A stretch of DNA of 64,000 bases from Falsiphaeobacter marinintestinus (GTDB lineage Bacteria; Pseudomonadota; Alphaproteobacteria; Rhodobacterales; Rhodobacteraceae): positions 62,001 to 126,000 of the forward strand of contig NZ_VOGO01000005.1 in NCBI RefSeq assembly GCF_007923355.1. The letters run 5' to 3'. The position numbers and the translations under genes are program-made. The notes beneath the pieces were generated by a model. The model was given only the letters and a program-made list of their open reading frames with translations, was not told the origin of the DNA and made no database searches. Positions within the stretch are counted from its first letter, which is position 1. Every line of letters starts with the position of its first letter. Below, piece by piece: positions 32,118 through 41,355 of the stretch.

Positions 32118-33046
32118 TGGCTGTTCTTCTCCTTGCCGAAGTGACCAGTGGCGAACTGGCGATGGATGCCACTGCCAAGGCCGTGACCGCCTCGCAGGCG
32201 CTGGGTGATGTGACCGTGCTGTGCGCCGGTGCCTCGGCTGCCGCCGCTGGCGAAGCCGCGGCCAAGATCGACGGTGTTGCCAAGGTTCTGGTCGCCGAAG
32301 ACGCATCGCTGGGCCATCGCCTTGCAGAACCCACAGCCGCGCTGATCGTTTCGCTGGCTGGCGACTATGACCACATCGTTGCCCCGGCCACGACCGATGC
32401 CAAGAACGTCATGCCGCGCGTCGCCGCGCTGCTGGATGTGATGGTGATCTCGGACGCGACCGCCGTAATCGACGCCGACACATTCGAACGCCCGATCTAC
32501 GCCGGCAACGCCATGCAGACCGTCAAATCGTCGGATGCCAAGAAGGTCATCACTTTCCGCACCGCGACCTTTGATGCAGCTGGTGAAGGCGGTTCGGCAT
32601 CTGTCGAAACCATTGGCGCTGCCGAAAACCCCGGCCTGTCCGAGTGGGTCGAGGACAAGGTTGCCGCAAGCGATCGTCCGGAACTGACTTCGGCCGGTGT
32701 TGTCGTCTCTGGTGGCCGTGGCGTTGGGTCGGAAGAAGACTTCAAGATCATCGAAGCCCTGGCCGACAAGCTGGGCGCAGCCGTTGGTGCATCGCGGGCA
32801 GCTGTCGACTCGGGCTATGCCCCGAACGACTGGCAGGTTGGTCAGACCGGCAAGGTCGTTGCACCGGATCTGTACGTCGCAGTTGGCATCTCGGGCGCAA
32901 TCCAGCACTTGGCCGGAATGAAGGACTCCAAGATCATCGTTGCGATCAACAAAGACGAAGAAGCCCCGATCTTTCAGGTCGCGGACTTCGGTCTGGTCGC
33001 AGACTTGTTCTCGGCCGTACCTGAGCTGACCGAAAAGCTGGGCTGA
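32117..33046 (+). CDS. etfA: Electron transfer flavoprotein alpha subunit
   Basis: Large ETF subunit, which holds the FAD. It has 309 residues; the C-terminal FAD domain is intact with [64 protein letters not shown] and [25 protein letters not shown]. It is translationally coupled to etfB and followed by a terminator. It probably serves Mcd (43.9 kb) among other dehydrogenases. Confidence 0.96.
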   Translation: MAVLLLAEVTSGELAMDATAKAVTASQALGDVTVLCAGASAAAAGEAAAKIDGVAKVLVAEDASLGHRLAEPTAALIVSLAGDYDHIVAPATTDAKNVMPRVAALLDVMVISDATAVIDADTFERPIYAGNAMQTVKSSDAKKVITFRTATFDAAGEGGSASVETIGAAENPGLSEWVEDKVAASDRPELTSAGVVVSGGRGVGSEEDFKIIEALADKLGAAVGASRAAVDSGYAPNDWQVGQTGKVVAPDLYVAVGISGAIQHLAGMKDSKIIVAINKDEEAPIFQVADFGLVADLFSAVPELTEKLG

Positions 33047-33057
33047 CCGGTAGCAAA

Positions 33058-33105
33058 AGATTTTTCGACGAAAAATCTCGGGCCCGCCTGTTTGGCGGGC
33101 CTTTT
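33058..33105 (+). terminator. Double hairpin terminator after etfBA
   Basis: An A/T-rich stem (33058-33065 with 33071-33078) is followed immediately by a perfect 8-bp G/C stem (33081-33088 with 33094-33101) and four T. The second is a standard Rho-independent terminator. Confidence 0.88.
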
Positions 33106-33921
33106 CTATTGGCGCTCCAGCACTTCAGCCAGCCGTTCCGCGATCCGGCGATGCGTGTCCGGGCCGATCATGTTTTCTGCAATCGGCTGCTGCAGATCAC
33201 CGAACCGCATTTCGCTCATGTCACCGGTCTGTATTGCCGCCTGAACAGGGAGCGTGACCACACCCATCGCCGTCTTTGAAACGCTTTCAAGCATGGCACG
33301 GGTGACCAGCAATGGCTCATCGTCTAGCGCGCCATCACCGGCTCCTGTTTGATACTGCAACCACAGCAGATGAACCCTTCCCTGAAACTTTGTGAACATC
33401 CCTTGCATGCGCCGGACCCACCGGGCCTGCAGGTCATCGCTGACTGTCCGAAACCGGGCCGGATCAATGTCACACAAAGCAACCAGCAAATGACGCACAA
33501 AGTGAAATCTGGTAAAATCTACTTCGGGATAAAGACGCCTCAGATGTGACGTGGCCTGCAGAAAGCGATCATTGCGCCGGGGATGGACCCGATAATACCG
33601 GTTGGACTGCCCCTGTACGCCCGGAAGCTGCAGCACGACCATTGATGCTGCGGCGGCAATCCGCATCACCTCGACATCGCGCAGGATCGTATCCAGACCG
33701 CCATTTGTGCTTCCAAGGTTGACGCAGGTTCTGCCCAGTCGGGATTCAATCAACGACGCAAAAGGCCGGTCGACGAACCGTCCGAAGGTTTCGCTGCCCC
33801 CCAGAAAGGCAATGTAGGGCTGATCCAAGGACCGCTTTGGTCCCCTGAACAGCAATTTCGACGTTCCATATGTGCAAGCTGCATCCCCCGGCGCACCAGT
33901 TCCTGTTACCTGAAAGGTCAT
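33106..33921 (-). CDS. DUF6473-like protein
   Basis: A 271-residue cytosolic protein with the blocks CTYGTSKLLFRGPKRSL, YIAFLGGSETFGRFVDRPFASLIE, CVNLGSTNGGLD, GVQGQSNRYYRVHPRRNDRFL and LWLQYQ. This matches my memory of a Rhodobacteraceae family annotated DUF6473; the GGSET...GSTNGG spacing recalls SGNH hydrolases, which is only a structural guess. The ATG at 33919-33921 is used; the TTG at 33933 is an alternative. It ends at the etfBA terminator. Confidence 0.7.
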   Translation of the reverse strand: MTFQVTGTGAPGDAACTYGTSKLLFRGPKRSLDQPYIAFLGGSETFGRFVDRPFASLIESRLGRTCVNLGSTNGGLDTILRDVEVMRIAAAASMVVLQLPGVQGQSNRYYRVHPRRNDRFLQATSHLRRLYPEVDFTRFHFVRHLLVALCDIDPARFRTVSDDLQARWVRRMQGMFTKFQGRVHLLWLQYQTGAGDGALDDEPLLVTRAMLESVSKTAMGVVTLPVQAAIQTGDMSEMRFGDLQQPIAENMIGPDTHRRIAERLAEVLERQ

Positions 33922-34090
33922 AACACCCACCAATTTTGTTCACCCAAGAGGGACAATGCAGACCAGACTCTTGCGATTCGGCTAATGGCACAATTTGCTG
34001 CAAAGTGTCGCCAGAGGATCGCGGCCCTTGTCCATCGCGCGTACAGACCGATAAGGTCACCTGAGAACTTCCAGCGAAGGGCAGCACAGA

Positions 34091-34966
34091 ATGGACATTC
34101 AGAAAATCGGTGTGATCGGCGCGGGCCAGATGGGCAATGGTATCGCCCATGTCATGGCGCAGGCCGGGTATGACGTTCTGATGACCGACATCAGCCAACA
34201 GGCACTGGATGCGGCCCTGGCGTCGGTTCACAAGAATATGGCCCGTCAGGTGTCGCGCGGCAAGATGACCGAAGCTGACATGGACGCTGCGCTGAAACGC
34301 ATCGTCACGACGCTGGACCTGCCTGACCTTGGTGCAACCGACCTTGTGATCGAAGCCGCCACGGAACGTGAAACGATCAAGCAGGCAATCTTTGATGACC
34401 TGCAACCACATTTGCAACCACACACGATCCTGACGTCAAACACATCCTCGATTTCAATCACACGGTTGGCGTCCCGCACGGATCGCCCCGAACGGTTCAT
34501 GGGGTTCCATTTCATGAACCCGGTACCGGTGATGCAACTGGTCGAACTGATCCGCGGCATTGCCACGGATGCGGAAACCTTCGCCTCCTGCAAGGCTGTG
34601 GTGGATAAACTTGGCAAGACCTCGGCCAGCGCCGAAGATTTCCCGGCCTTTATCGTGAATCGTATCCTGATGCCGATGATCAACGAAGCGGTCTACACGT
34701 TGTACGAAGGCGTTGGGAACGTGCTGTCGATCGATCAGTCTTTGAAGCTGGGTGCCAACCACCCGATGGGGCCGCTTGAACTTGCCGATTTTATCGGGTT
34801 GGACACCTGCCTTGCCATCATGAACGTGCTGCACGACGGGCTTGCCGATACAAAGTATCGCCCCTGCCCGCTGTTGACCAAATATGTCGAAGCCGGGTGG
34901 CTGGGGCGCAAAACTCAGCGCGGGTTCTATGACTATCGCGGCGATGTGCCGGTCCCGACACGGTAA
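34091..34966 (+). CDS. hbd: 3-hydroxybutyryl-CoA dehydrogenase
   Basis: NAD(P)-dependent oxidation of 3-hydroxybutyryl-CoA to acetoacetyl-CoA, or the reverse. It has 291 residues. The dinucleotide fold begins IGVIGAGQMGNGIAHV; NTSSISIT and GFHFMNPVPVMQLVE carry the catalytic serine/histidine region, and NRILMPMINEAVYTLYEG starts the C-terminal helical domain. It lies just downstream of etfBA with a divergent DUF6473 gene between. It fits polyhydroxybutyrate turnover or the early steps of the ethylmalonyl-CoA pathway. Confidence 0.93.
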   Translation: MDIQKIGVIGAGQMGNGIAHVMAQAGYDVLMTDISQQALDAALASVHKNMARQVSRGKMTEADMDAALKRIVTTLDLPDLGATDLVIEAATERETIKQAIFDDLQPHLQPHTILTSNTSSISITRLASRTDRPERFMGFHFMNPVPVMQLVELIRGIATDAETFASCKAVVDKLGKTSASAEDFPAFIVNRILMPMINEAVYTLYEGVGNVLSIDQSLKLGANHPMGPLELADFIGLDTCLAIMNVLHDGLADTKYRPCPLLTKYVEAGWLGRKTQRGFYDYRGDVPVPTR

Positions 34967-34980
34967 CCAAGGGGACGCGC

Positions 34981-35619
34981 TTGACAGTTTCATGGCCTGA
35001 ATATGTGCAGATTTTCGTCGGGATTTTTGCGCTCGTATCGCCGCCCGTCATTGTCCCGATGTTTCTGGGGCTTGTTGGCGGTCGCACACTTGCCGACAAG
35101 AAAACTGCGGCCAATGTCGGCGCGCTTGGCTTTTTCGTTGCAACATCGCTGTTCGTCTTTGCGGGGCAAACCATCCTCACCGCTTTTGGCATCGAGCTCA
35201 GCGCGTTTCAGGCGGCAGGCGGGTTCCTGTTATTGCTGATTGCTCTGGACATGCTGCGCAGCGAACCGGACGAAGGCAATCAGGGCGAAGCAAGGGCGAG
35301 CTCGATCATCGCATTGGGCATCGTGCCCCTGACGATTCCGGTTCTGGCCGGCCCCGGCGTGCTCAGCGCAGTTGTCCTGTTTTCCACCGAATTCAGTGGT
35401 GTGACGCACAAGTTGTTCATGGTCGGGATCATGGCGTTGGTATCGGCTTCGGTATTTCTGACCTTGCGCGTTGCATTGGCCTCGGACCGCCTGTTCACGC
35501 CCAATGTAACGCTGATCTTTAACAAGGTGATGGGCCTGATGATTGCGGCCATCGCGTTTGAATTCATGTTCGACGGAATCGCCGCACATTTCCCGATGCT
35601 CAGCACTGTGCCAAACTGA
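34981..35619 (+). CDS. MarC-family inner membrane protein
   Basis: A 212-residue protein with about six membrane helices of the MarC family (function unresolved, formerly linked to antibiotic resistance). Conserved segments are FALVSPPVIVPMFLGL, GFLLLLIALDMLRSE and ALGIVPLTIPVLAGPGVLSAVVL. The start is TTG with AAGGGGA 8 bases upstream. It follows hbd after 14 bases and is probably cotranscribed. It converges with the next gene at a distance of 7 bases. Confidence 0.88.
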   Translation: MTVSWPEYVQIFVGIFALVSPPVIVPMFLGLVGGRTLADKKTAANVGALGFFVATSLFVFAGQTILTAFGIELSAFQAAGGFLLLLIALDMLRSEPDEGNQGEARASSIIALGIVPLTIPVLAGPGVLSAVVLFSTEFSGVTHKLFMVGIMALVSASVFLTLRVALASDRLFTPNVTLIFNKVMGLMIAAIAFEFMFDGIAAHFPMLSTVPN

Positions 35620-35626
35620 TCAGGTT

Positions 35627-36529
35627 TCAGCCCTTGCTTTTGGCGCCCAAATCCAGCGTGTGCTGGCGCAGCCATGCCATGAACCCACGCGGGTTCTGGG
35701 CCAGCTGCTCCATCTGAGCATCGGTCAGCGGCTCACCCACAATAGGGGCTTGCGGTTTGTTGCAAGCCCGCACGATTTCATGCAGCAACAAACCCTGCCG
35801 CAGGATCGCAGAAATACGGTTCGCAATCTGATAGGCACGGGAGTTTCGACCCGGGAAGTAGATCGGCACGACGCGCGCACCGGACTTGCGGATCATTTTC
35901 GCCGTGAAAACGTTCCATTCCTGTTCAATCGGCGGGCCCCACCATGTGTCCGATGACATCACAACGCCTGATGGGAACAGCGCCACGACGCCGCCGTTGG
36001 CCAGATGCTCCATCGCGCTGGCGCGCATTTCGACCATCTTGCGCTGCGCTTCCGGGTCGTGCGGGAACGGAACTGGAATCATGAAAGACGTCGCGGTTTC
36101 GTCCAGCCCGGTCAGGACCGAACGTGTCAGAATGCGGTAATCTTCACGCACGCGGCCGATCAGATCCGCAAAGATCATACCATCGACCATACCGTGCGGG
36201 TGGTTCGCCACGACCACAACAGGCCCGTCTTTCGGGATATTGGCCAGTTGTTCTTCCGGCGTCTGAAGTTCGATTCCCATGACATTCAGCGCGCCGCGCC
36301 AGAATTTTTGCCCGCGATAATCGGCGTTCTGGCGTTCGAACTGTCTGACCATGCGCAAGATCGTCAGCTTGCCGGTGAACCATTCGATTGTCTTGATAGC
36401 AAAAGATGTCCAAGGGTCATCGAAGGAATTTGCATAGGTCAGGGTCCGACGGTCATAGACCTCGGCTGTCTGCTCCACCGGACGCTTGGGCTGAACCCCG
36501 GCGTCGCTGTTATGAGCGGTGTCTGCCAC
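35627..36529 (-). CDS. PlsC-like lysophospholipid acyltransferase
   Basis: About 300 residues. The core block VVVVANHPHGMVDGMIFADLIG is a variant of the acyltransferase HxxxxD motif (NHPHGMVDG), followed by MIPVPF, GGVVALFPSGVVMSS (the substrate-phosphate block) and RVVPIYFPGRNSR. It probably acylates a lysophospholipid or ornithine-type lipid at the inner membrane. The GTG at 36527-36529 follows GGAAAGG and is chosen; another GTG at 36560-36562 is possible. It lies just downstream of ptsH on the same strand. Confidence 0.82.
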   Translation of the reverse strand: MADTAHNSDAGVQPKRPVEQTAEVYDRRTLTYANSFDDPWTSFAIKTIEWFTGKLTILRMVRQFERQNADYRGQKFWRGALNVMGIELQTPEEQLANIPKDGPVVVVANHPHGMVDGMIFADLIGRVREDYRILTRSVLTGLDETATSFMIPVPFPHDPEAQRKMVEMRASAMEHLANGGVVALFPSGVVMSSDTWWGPPIEQEWNVFTAKMIRKSGARVVPIYFPGRNSRAYQIANRISAILRQGLLLHEIVRACNKPQAPIVGEPLTDAQMEQLAQNPRGFMAWLRQHTLDLGAKSKG

Positions 36530-36567
36530 GTCGCCTTTCCTGTCCGACCGGCGCCGGATCACTGATG

Positions 36568-36837
36568 CTAGTACTTCTCGCCGAACCGGTCTGCCACCAG
36601 AGCCTCCAGCGCATTCGCCAAAGGTTCTGCGTCAGGTCCCGATGTTTCAACGTCAATAGTCGTTCCCTTCGACGCTGCCAACATCAAAAGCCCCATAATA
36701 CTATCGCCGGACGCGCTCATGCCGTCCCGCTCCACTTCCGCGGTGGCGTCAAATCCTTCGACGACTTCCACCAATTTTGCCGAGGCCCGCGCATGCAGGC
36801 CTTTTTCATTCACGATTTTCAGTGTGCGTTGGGTCAT
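36568..36837 (-). CDS. ptsH: HPr-type phosphocarrier protein
   Basis: Phosphoryl carrier of the PTS, 89 residues. The phosphorylation site is H15 in GLHARAS; S46 in GDSIMGLLMLAA is the site used by HPr kinase in the family, and the kinase gene hprK lies 1.3 kb upstream in the same run. Alphaproteobacterial systems of this type have regulatory rather than sugar-uptake roles. It follows the EIIA gene after 12 bases. Confidence 0.95.
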   Translation of the reverse strand: MTQRTLKIVNEKGLHARASAKLVEVVEGFDATAEVERDGMSASGDSIMGLLMLAASKGTTIDVETSGPDAEPLANALEALVADRFGEKY

Positions 36838-36849
36838 TTGGTCCGTCTG

Positions 36850-37245
36850 TCAGGTGTCGGTGCTGATATTTTGTGTGTTGATATATTTTTTGCCGGCCTC
36901 CATGGCACCGCGCACTGCGTCGCCAACGGGCATATGGCGGGATTTTGCCAGTTTGATCAACATCGGAAGATTCGCACCGTAAAGTATGCGGCGGTCGGCG
37001 GGTGCGCAGGCCAGAAGGCTCAGATTCGACGGTGATCCGCCAAACAGGTCGGTCACCATGACCACACCATCGCCCTTGTCGACAGCGTCAGCCGCAACAC
37101 AAATCTCGGTCTGTTTGGCGTCGCGATCATCATCCGGCTCGATCGAGATGGCCATCATGCCAGGTTGCTGCCCGACGACATGTTGCATGGCGGCCAGATA
37201 CTCTCTCGCCAACCCCCCATGCGCCACGATCACGATTCCGATCAA
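36850..37245 (-). CDS. PTS EIIA of the mannose family (regulatory)
   Basis: A 131-residue single-domain EIIA-Man protein. H9 in IVIVAHGGLA is the expected phosphorylated histidine; VTDLFGGSPSN is the family signature. No EIIB, EIIC or EIID genes are present, so it is not part of a sugar permease here. The ATG overlaps the rapZ stop as ATGA. It probably reports phosphorylation state to other proteins. Confidence 0.93.
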   Translation of the reverse strand: MIGIVIVAHGGLAREYLAAMQHVVGQQPGMMAISIEPDDDRDAKQTEICVAADAVDKGDGVVMVTDLFGGSPSNLSLLACAPADRRILYGANLPMLIKLAKSRHMPVGDAVRGAMEAGKKYINTQNISTDT

Positions 37246-38135
37246 ACCGGCCTCTTAACTTTCTGCTGGTTTTCCAGCTCGCGGTGTCTAATTGACACCT
37301 GCTGGCCCTGTTCCGCAAGGGCTTTGGCCAGAGTTTCGGTTAATGTAACCGACCGGTGTTGCCCGCCGGTACATCCGAATGCGATCGAGAAATGCGATTT
37401 GCCTTCGTCAACATAGGCTGGCAGCAAACTCTGGGTCAGATCCAGAACCTTTTCAAAGAACACCCCGAATCGCGGATCGCCTTTTACGTGATCTGCGACG
37501 CGGGCATCCAGGCCATTCAGGTGCCTCAAGGACGGCTCCCAATAGGGATTGGCCAGAAAACGGCAGTCAAAAACCATGTCGATGCCGCGCGGCAAACCAC
37601 GTTTGTACGAAAACGAGTGGATGGATAGCGCCAGTTTCCGGCCACCATCTGGCGCAAACCAGTTTTCGATATCGGCGCGTAGCTGATGAACGTTCAGGTC
37701 GGACGTATCGATCAGGATGTCGGCGCGATCACGGATCGGACTTAACAGCTCCTGTTCGCGCGCAATGCCGGTTTCTGGATTTTCTGCCGGGGCCAGCGGG
37801 TGGCGCCGACGGGTTTCCGAGAACCGGCGCAACAGCACATCATCATTGCAATCCACATAGAGAATGGTCAGATCCACGTCTGCTTTTGCGCCCAGCTGAT
37901 CGATCAGGTCGAACAGGCCAATGGTCGAAAAATCGCGGTTTCGCGTATCAATTCCCAGCGCCATTGGGCGTGGCTGTTCCGGATCGTCCAGAAGCCGGGG
38001 CACAAGACGCAAAGGGATATTATCGATGGCTTCGAAATCGAGATCTTCAAGCACATTGATCGCCGTCGACCGGCCTGCGCCGGACGGGCCCGTCACAAGG
38101 ACGAGCCGCTTTGGGACGGGGCTGTGCTCGGGCAT
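37242..38135 (-). CDS. rapZ: RapZ-like nucleotide-binding protein (YvcJ family)
   Basis: A 297-residue P-loop protein. In E. coli RapZ directs RNase E to a small RNA controlling amino-sugar synthesis; the role in alphaproteobacteria is less clear. The Walker A region reads GPSGAGRS at residues 16-23, with arginine in place of the usual lysine; the C-terminal IAFGCTGGQHRSV block is intact. The ATG at 38133-38135 is placed 6 bases after AGGAG; a GTG one codon upstream is less well spaced. It is coupled to hprK by a one-base stop/start overlap. Confidence 0.92.
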   Translation of the reverse strand: MPEHSPVPKRLVLVTGPSGAGRSTAINVLEDLDFEAIDNIPLRLVPRLLDDPEQPRPMALGIDTRNRDFSTIGLFDLIDQLGAKADVDLTILYVDCNDDVLLRRFSETRRRHPLAPAENPETGIAREQELLSPIRDRADILIDTSDLNVHQLRADIENWFAPDGGRKLALSIHSFSYKRGLPRGIDMVFDCRFLANPYWEPSLRHLNGLDARVADHVKGDPRFGVFFEKVLDLTQSLLPAYVDEGKSHFSIAFGCTGGQHRSVTLTETLAKALAEQGQQVSIRHRELENQQKVKRPV

Positions 38136-38569
38136 CACGGGCTCCTGCGACCGGCTTTCAAGAACTGGATTAATGCTGATGCAAAATGTGCGCCTTCCAC
38201 TTTCAGAAACAAGGTTACAGATTGCCCCAGCAGATCACTTTTTCGAAGCGTGGGCAGGCGCTGAGTTTCAGTCCGGTCAAGATCCACGATGGCGACGACC
38301 TGTGCCAATGCGCAGGGGGTCGCCTGAAGCAGCCCGACACAGCGGGCTTCGATCAGCCCTTTGATCGCATCAGGCGCATATGCGATCACCTGCGACTGGT
38401 CCCGCCGCAATATCGTACGATCATCCGCGACCAGGTCTGCCCCCATCGCCATCAAGGACAGGGCAAGGGCCGATTTGCCGCTGCCGGATTTGCCAACGAT
38501 CAGAAGGGCGCGGCCATCAAGAGCGACACAACTTGCATGAAGGGTGATTTCCGGCGCGGAACCGGGCAC
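38135..38569 (-). CDS. hprK: HPr kinase/phosphorylase, short alphaproteobacterial form
   Basis: Phosphorylates a serine of HPr. The 144-residue product contains only the catalytic domain: Walker A GKSGSGKS at residues 26-33, then GADLVADDRT, and GLIEARCVGLLQ, the HprK signature region. The N-terminal domain of Gram-positive HprK is absent, as usual in alphaproteobacteria. The start is GTG, three bases after the chvG stop. Coupled to rapZ downstream. Confidence 0.93.
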   Translation of the reverse strand: MPGSAPEITLHASCVALDGRALLIVGKSGSGKSALALSLMAMGADLVADDRTILRRDQSQVIAYAPDAIKGLIEARCVGLLQATPCALAQVVAIVDLDRTETQRLPTLRKSDLLGQSVTLFLKVEGAHFASALIQFLKAGRRSP

Positions 38570-38572
38570 AGA

Positions 38573-40279
38573 TCAGACCGGCAGGCCAACGACAAAGCGG
38601 GCACCCAATGGATCCGACGTCACATCAGCCTCGGTCGGGCGGATGTTTTCGGCCCAGATTACACCGCCATGTGCTTCGACAATCTGCTTTGAAATCGCAA
38701 GGCCCAGGCCCGAGTTATTGCCAAAATGCTCTTCGGGGCGTTGCGAGTAGAAGCGTTTGAAAATCTTGCTGAGCGCCTGATCCGGGATACCGGGGCCGGT
38801 GTCTTCGACCACCACAAGCACGCGATTGTTGCGGCGGCGCACCCAAACCCGAATCGCATCGCCGTCTTCGCAGAACGATACGGCATTGGTGATCAGGTTG
38901 ACAAAAACCTGCGCCAAGCGTGCTTCCAAACCGTGGATCATGATTGGTCCGGCTGGCATGTCAGTAATATAGTCGATGCCATTGGATTTGGCATCTTCGC
39001 CCAGATACTGGTTGAGATTGCCCAGCATGTTCAGCAAGTCAAAGTTTTCCTGATCTTCTTTGACCAGTTCGGCGTCCAGACGCGAGGCATTCGAAATGTC
39101 ACTGACCAACCGGTCCAGCCGCCGCACGTCATGTTCAATGACCTCAAGCAGCTTTTCGCGCTGATCTTCGCGCTTGACCATGCGCATCGTTCCGACGGCC
39201 GATTGAAGACTGGCCAGCGGGTTCTTAATCTCATGTGCGACATCGGCCGCGAATTGTTCATTGCCATCGATGCGCGTGTAAAGTGCCGAGACCATGCCCC
39301 TTAAAGCGCGGCTCAGGCGTCCGATTTCGTCCGGGCGGGCCGTCAGGTCCGGGATGCGGATTCGTTCAGGGTTCATCTTGCGGGCGTTCCGGTCGCGCCC
39401 CAGTTCGGCGGCCTCGGCAAGGTCTGCCAGCGGGTTGGCGATGGTCGACGCCAGCACAAGGCTCAGACCCACCGAGACAAGCAAGGCAACGACAAACATC
39501 TGGAGCACCCGTTCACGCTCACTTCGTACCAAAGCGTCAATTTCGCCAGAGGGGCTGAGCAATGCAACAACGCCGACCGCGGTACCGCTCTGCAGGATCG
39601 GGGCAAGCACGGCGAACTCAGTGCCGCCGGGTTCGTCGACGATTGGCTGAATGCGCGTTCCGTTCGCAACCGTATCCTTGACCTGAGCCCGCAGCTGATC
39701 CTCGACCGGGTCGGCGGGGTCCGCCTGCTGCGGTGACGAGAAAACCGAAGCAACCGAGCGCCAGATCGCCGTCAATGTATCGCTAAGCGGCGTGTTCCGG
39801 GTCTTTTCGGTATCGATCTTGCCCGGTGCTTCGTCGGTACCCTGAGTATACCCGACAACCGCCTCAGCCGTGTCAAAGACATAGACCTCAACCCCCTGCC
39901 GAAGGGTCAGAACGTCCAGCGTCTGCGCGACATCCACACCATCTGATGCAGCCAGATTGACCGGCGTACCATCGCTGAGCTGCGCCTCGAAAACGTTGGC
40001 AATCAGGCGGGCTTCGCCGACAAGAGCGCCAGCACGTTGCGCCACAAGGCTTTCCCGGGACGAATTCAGATACAGGATACCCGACACCAGAATGATCAGC
40101 GCGATCATATTGAAAACGATGATCTTTCGGGTCAGAGGCGACCCCCTGACCGAGAAAAAGCCGCGGCGAGACCGCATGTCGCGCATCTCTTCGCCGACCG
40201 TGCTACGAGGGGCGACCCAATCGTCGCCGAGCACCACGTCTCCGTTTCGAGAAGTTGGCAATGTCCCGGTATCGCGCAC
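38573..40279 (-). CDS. chvG: Sensor histidine kinase ChvG
   Basis: Membrane kinase of the ChvG/ChvI (ExoS, ActS) envelope-stress system, 568 residues. Membrane helices lie at about 52-71 and 261-281, flanking a periplasmic sensor of about 190 residues; a HAMP region follows, then the H-box with H349 (AADVAHEIKNPLASLQ), the N-box (NLITNAVSFCED), and DTGPGIP and GLGLAIS ATP-binding blocks. The start is GTG with AAGGAAC upstream. It lies 34 bases downstream of chvI. Confidence 0.95.
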   Translation of the reverse strand: MRDTGTLPTSRNGDVVLGDDWVAPRSTVGEEMRDMRSRRGFFSVRGSPLTRKIIVFNMIALIILVSGILYLNSSRESLVAQRAGALVGEARLIANVFEAQLSDGTPVNLAASDGVDVAQTLDVLTLRQGVEVYVFDTAEAVVGYTQGTDEAPGKIDTEKTRNTPLSDTLTAIWRSVASVFSSPQQADPADPVEDQLRAQVKDTVANGTRIQPIVDEPGGTEFAVLAPILQSGTAVGVVALLSPSGEIDALVRSERERVLQMFVVALLVSVGLSLVLASTIANPLADLAEAAELGRDRNARKMNPERIRIPDLTARPDEIGRLSRALRGMVSALYTRIDGNEQFAADVAHEIKNPLASLQSAVGTMRMVKREDQREKLLEVIEHDVRRLDRLVSDISNASRLDAELVKEDQENFDLLNMLGNLNQYLGEDAKSNGIDYITDMPAGPIMIHGLEARLAQVFVNLITNAVSFCEDGDAIRVWVRRRNNRVLVVVEDTGPGIPDQALSKIFKRFYSQRPEEHFGNNSGLGLAISKQIVEAHGGVIWAENIRPTEADVTSDPLGARFVVGLPV

Positions 40280-40313
40280 AGTTGTTCCTTAGCATCCAGT
40301 CCCGAAGGCGGTG

Positions 40314-41015
40314 TTATTCTTCGTTGTATCGATAGCCGATACCATAAAGGGTCTCAATCGCGGCAAAGTCACTGTCGGCAGTGCGCATCTTCTTGCGCAG
40401 GCGCTTGATGTGACTGTCGATGGTTCGGTCGTCGACATAGACCTGATCATCATACGCAACGTCCATAAGCTGATCGCGGCTTTTGACGAAACCGGGCCGT
40501 TGTGCCAGCGCCTGAAGCAGCAGGAACTCGGTGACGGTCAGCGACACGTCATTGCCTTTCCAGCTGACCGAATGGCGCAGTGAGTCCATCCGCAAATTGC
40601 CGCGTTCCATCAGCTTGCTTTCGGGGCCCGTGCCCGCAGCATCGCCGTCTACAGCTTCCTGCCGGCGCAGCAGCGCCCGGATACGTTCGACCAGCAAGCG
40701 CTGAGAAAACGGTTTTTTGACATAGTCGTCCGCGCCCATCCGCAGACCCAGAACTTCGTCAATCTCATCGTCCTTGGACGTCAGGAAAATGACCGGCATC
40801 TGGGTTTTTTGACGAAGCCTTTGAAGAAGATCCATCCCGTCCATGCGCGGCATCTTGATGTCCAGCACGGCCATATCGGGAAGTTTCTTGTTAAAGGCGT
40901 CCAGAGCCGCCTGCCCGTCGTTATAGGTTTCAACCTCGAAGCCCTCTGCCTCAAGTGTCATCGACACGGACGTCAGGATATTCCTGTCGTCATCCACCAA
41001 TGCGATCTTAGACAT
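40314..41015 (-). CDS. chvI: Response regulator ChvI
   Basis: OmpR-family regulator, 233 residues, partner of ChvG. The receiver has the acidic pocket VDDD at residues 7-10 and phosphoacceptor D52 ([11 protein letters not shown]); the winged-helix domain ends with [30 protein letters not shown]. It heads the run chvI-chvG-hprK-rapZ-EIIA-ptsH and is divergent from pckA. A TTGAAA/AGTTAT pair (41117-41122 and 41094-41099, 17 apart) may be its promoter. Confidence 0.96.
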   Translation of the reverse strand: MSKIALVDDDRNILTSVSMTLEAEGFEVETYNDGQAALDAFNKKLPDMAVLDIKMPRMDGMDLLQRLRQKTQMPVIFLTSKDDEIDEVLGLRMGADDYVKKPFSQRLLVERIRALLRRQEAVDGDAAGTGPESKLMERGNLRMDSLRHSVSWKGNDVSLTVTEFLLLQALAQRPGFVKSRDQLMDVAYDDQVYVDDRTIDSHIKRLRKKMRTADSDFAAIETLYGIGYRYNEE

Positions 41016-41188
41016 CTCAACATGCCCCTATGCTGCTCGAGTATGTTATATTTTTCTGTGACTCTGACACTTTTTGCTATTGCGAATCAATCCATAACTG
41101 CGAATCGGATGTCCCTTTTCAAACAGATTGTGCAAAAATATGTTAAGGTCGGTTGAATTCCTGCCTTTGAAATCCGGCTCTTCGGCAT

Positions 41189-41220
41189 GGTTGCGCTAAA
41201 GATTGCCTTGGTTGCGCTAA
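41189..41220 (+). promoter_or_regulatory. Tandem operator-like repeats upstream of pckA
   Basis: The 11-mer GGTTGCGCTAA occurs at 41189-41199 and again at 41210-41220. The repeats begin 21 bases apart, about two helical turns, so bound proteins would lie on one face. GTTGCGCTAAC resembles the GCGC-centred operators of LacI-family regulators of central carbon metabolism known in alphaproteobacteria (CceR/PckR type), which repress or activate pckA. The assignment is inference from motif and position. Confidence 0.45.
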
Positions 41221-41355
41221 CTGGGTCAAACCGACCTGTTCATGCCCCGAAACGTCATGTTAAGACCCGGCTCATCGGCTGATTTGCCGGCATATCGTGA
41301 TCAGGCGCGACCCTTTTTAGATAAGACGCCGAGCGCCGCCACAGGAGAAATACAC

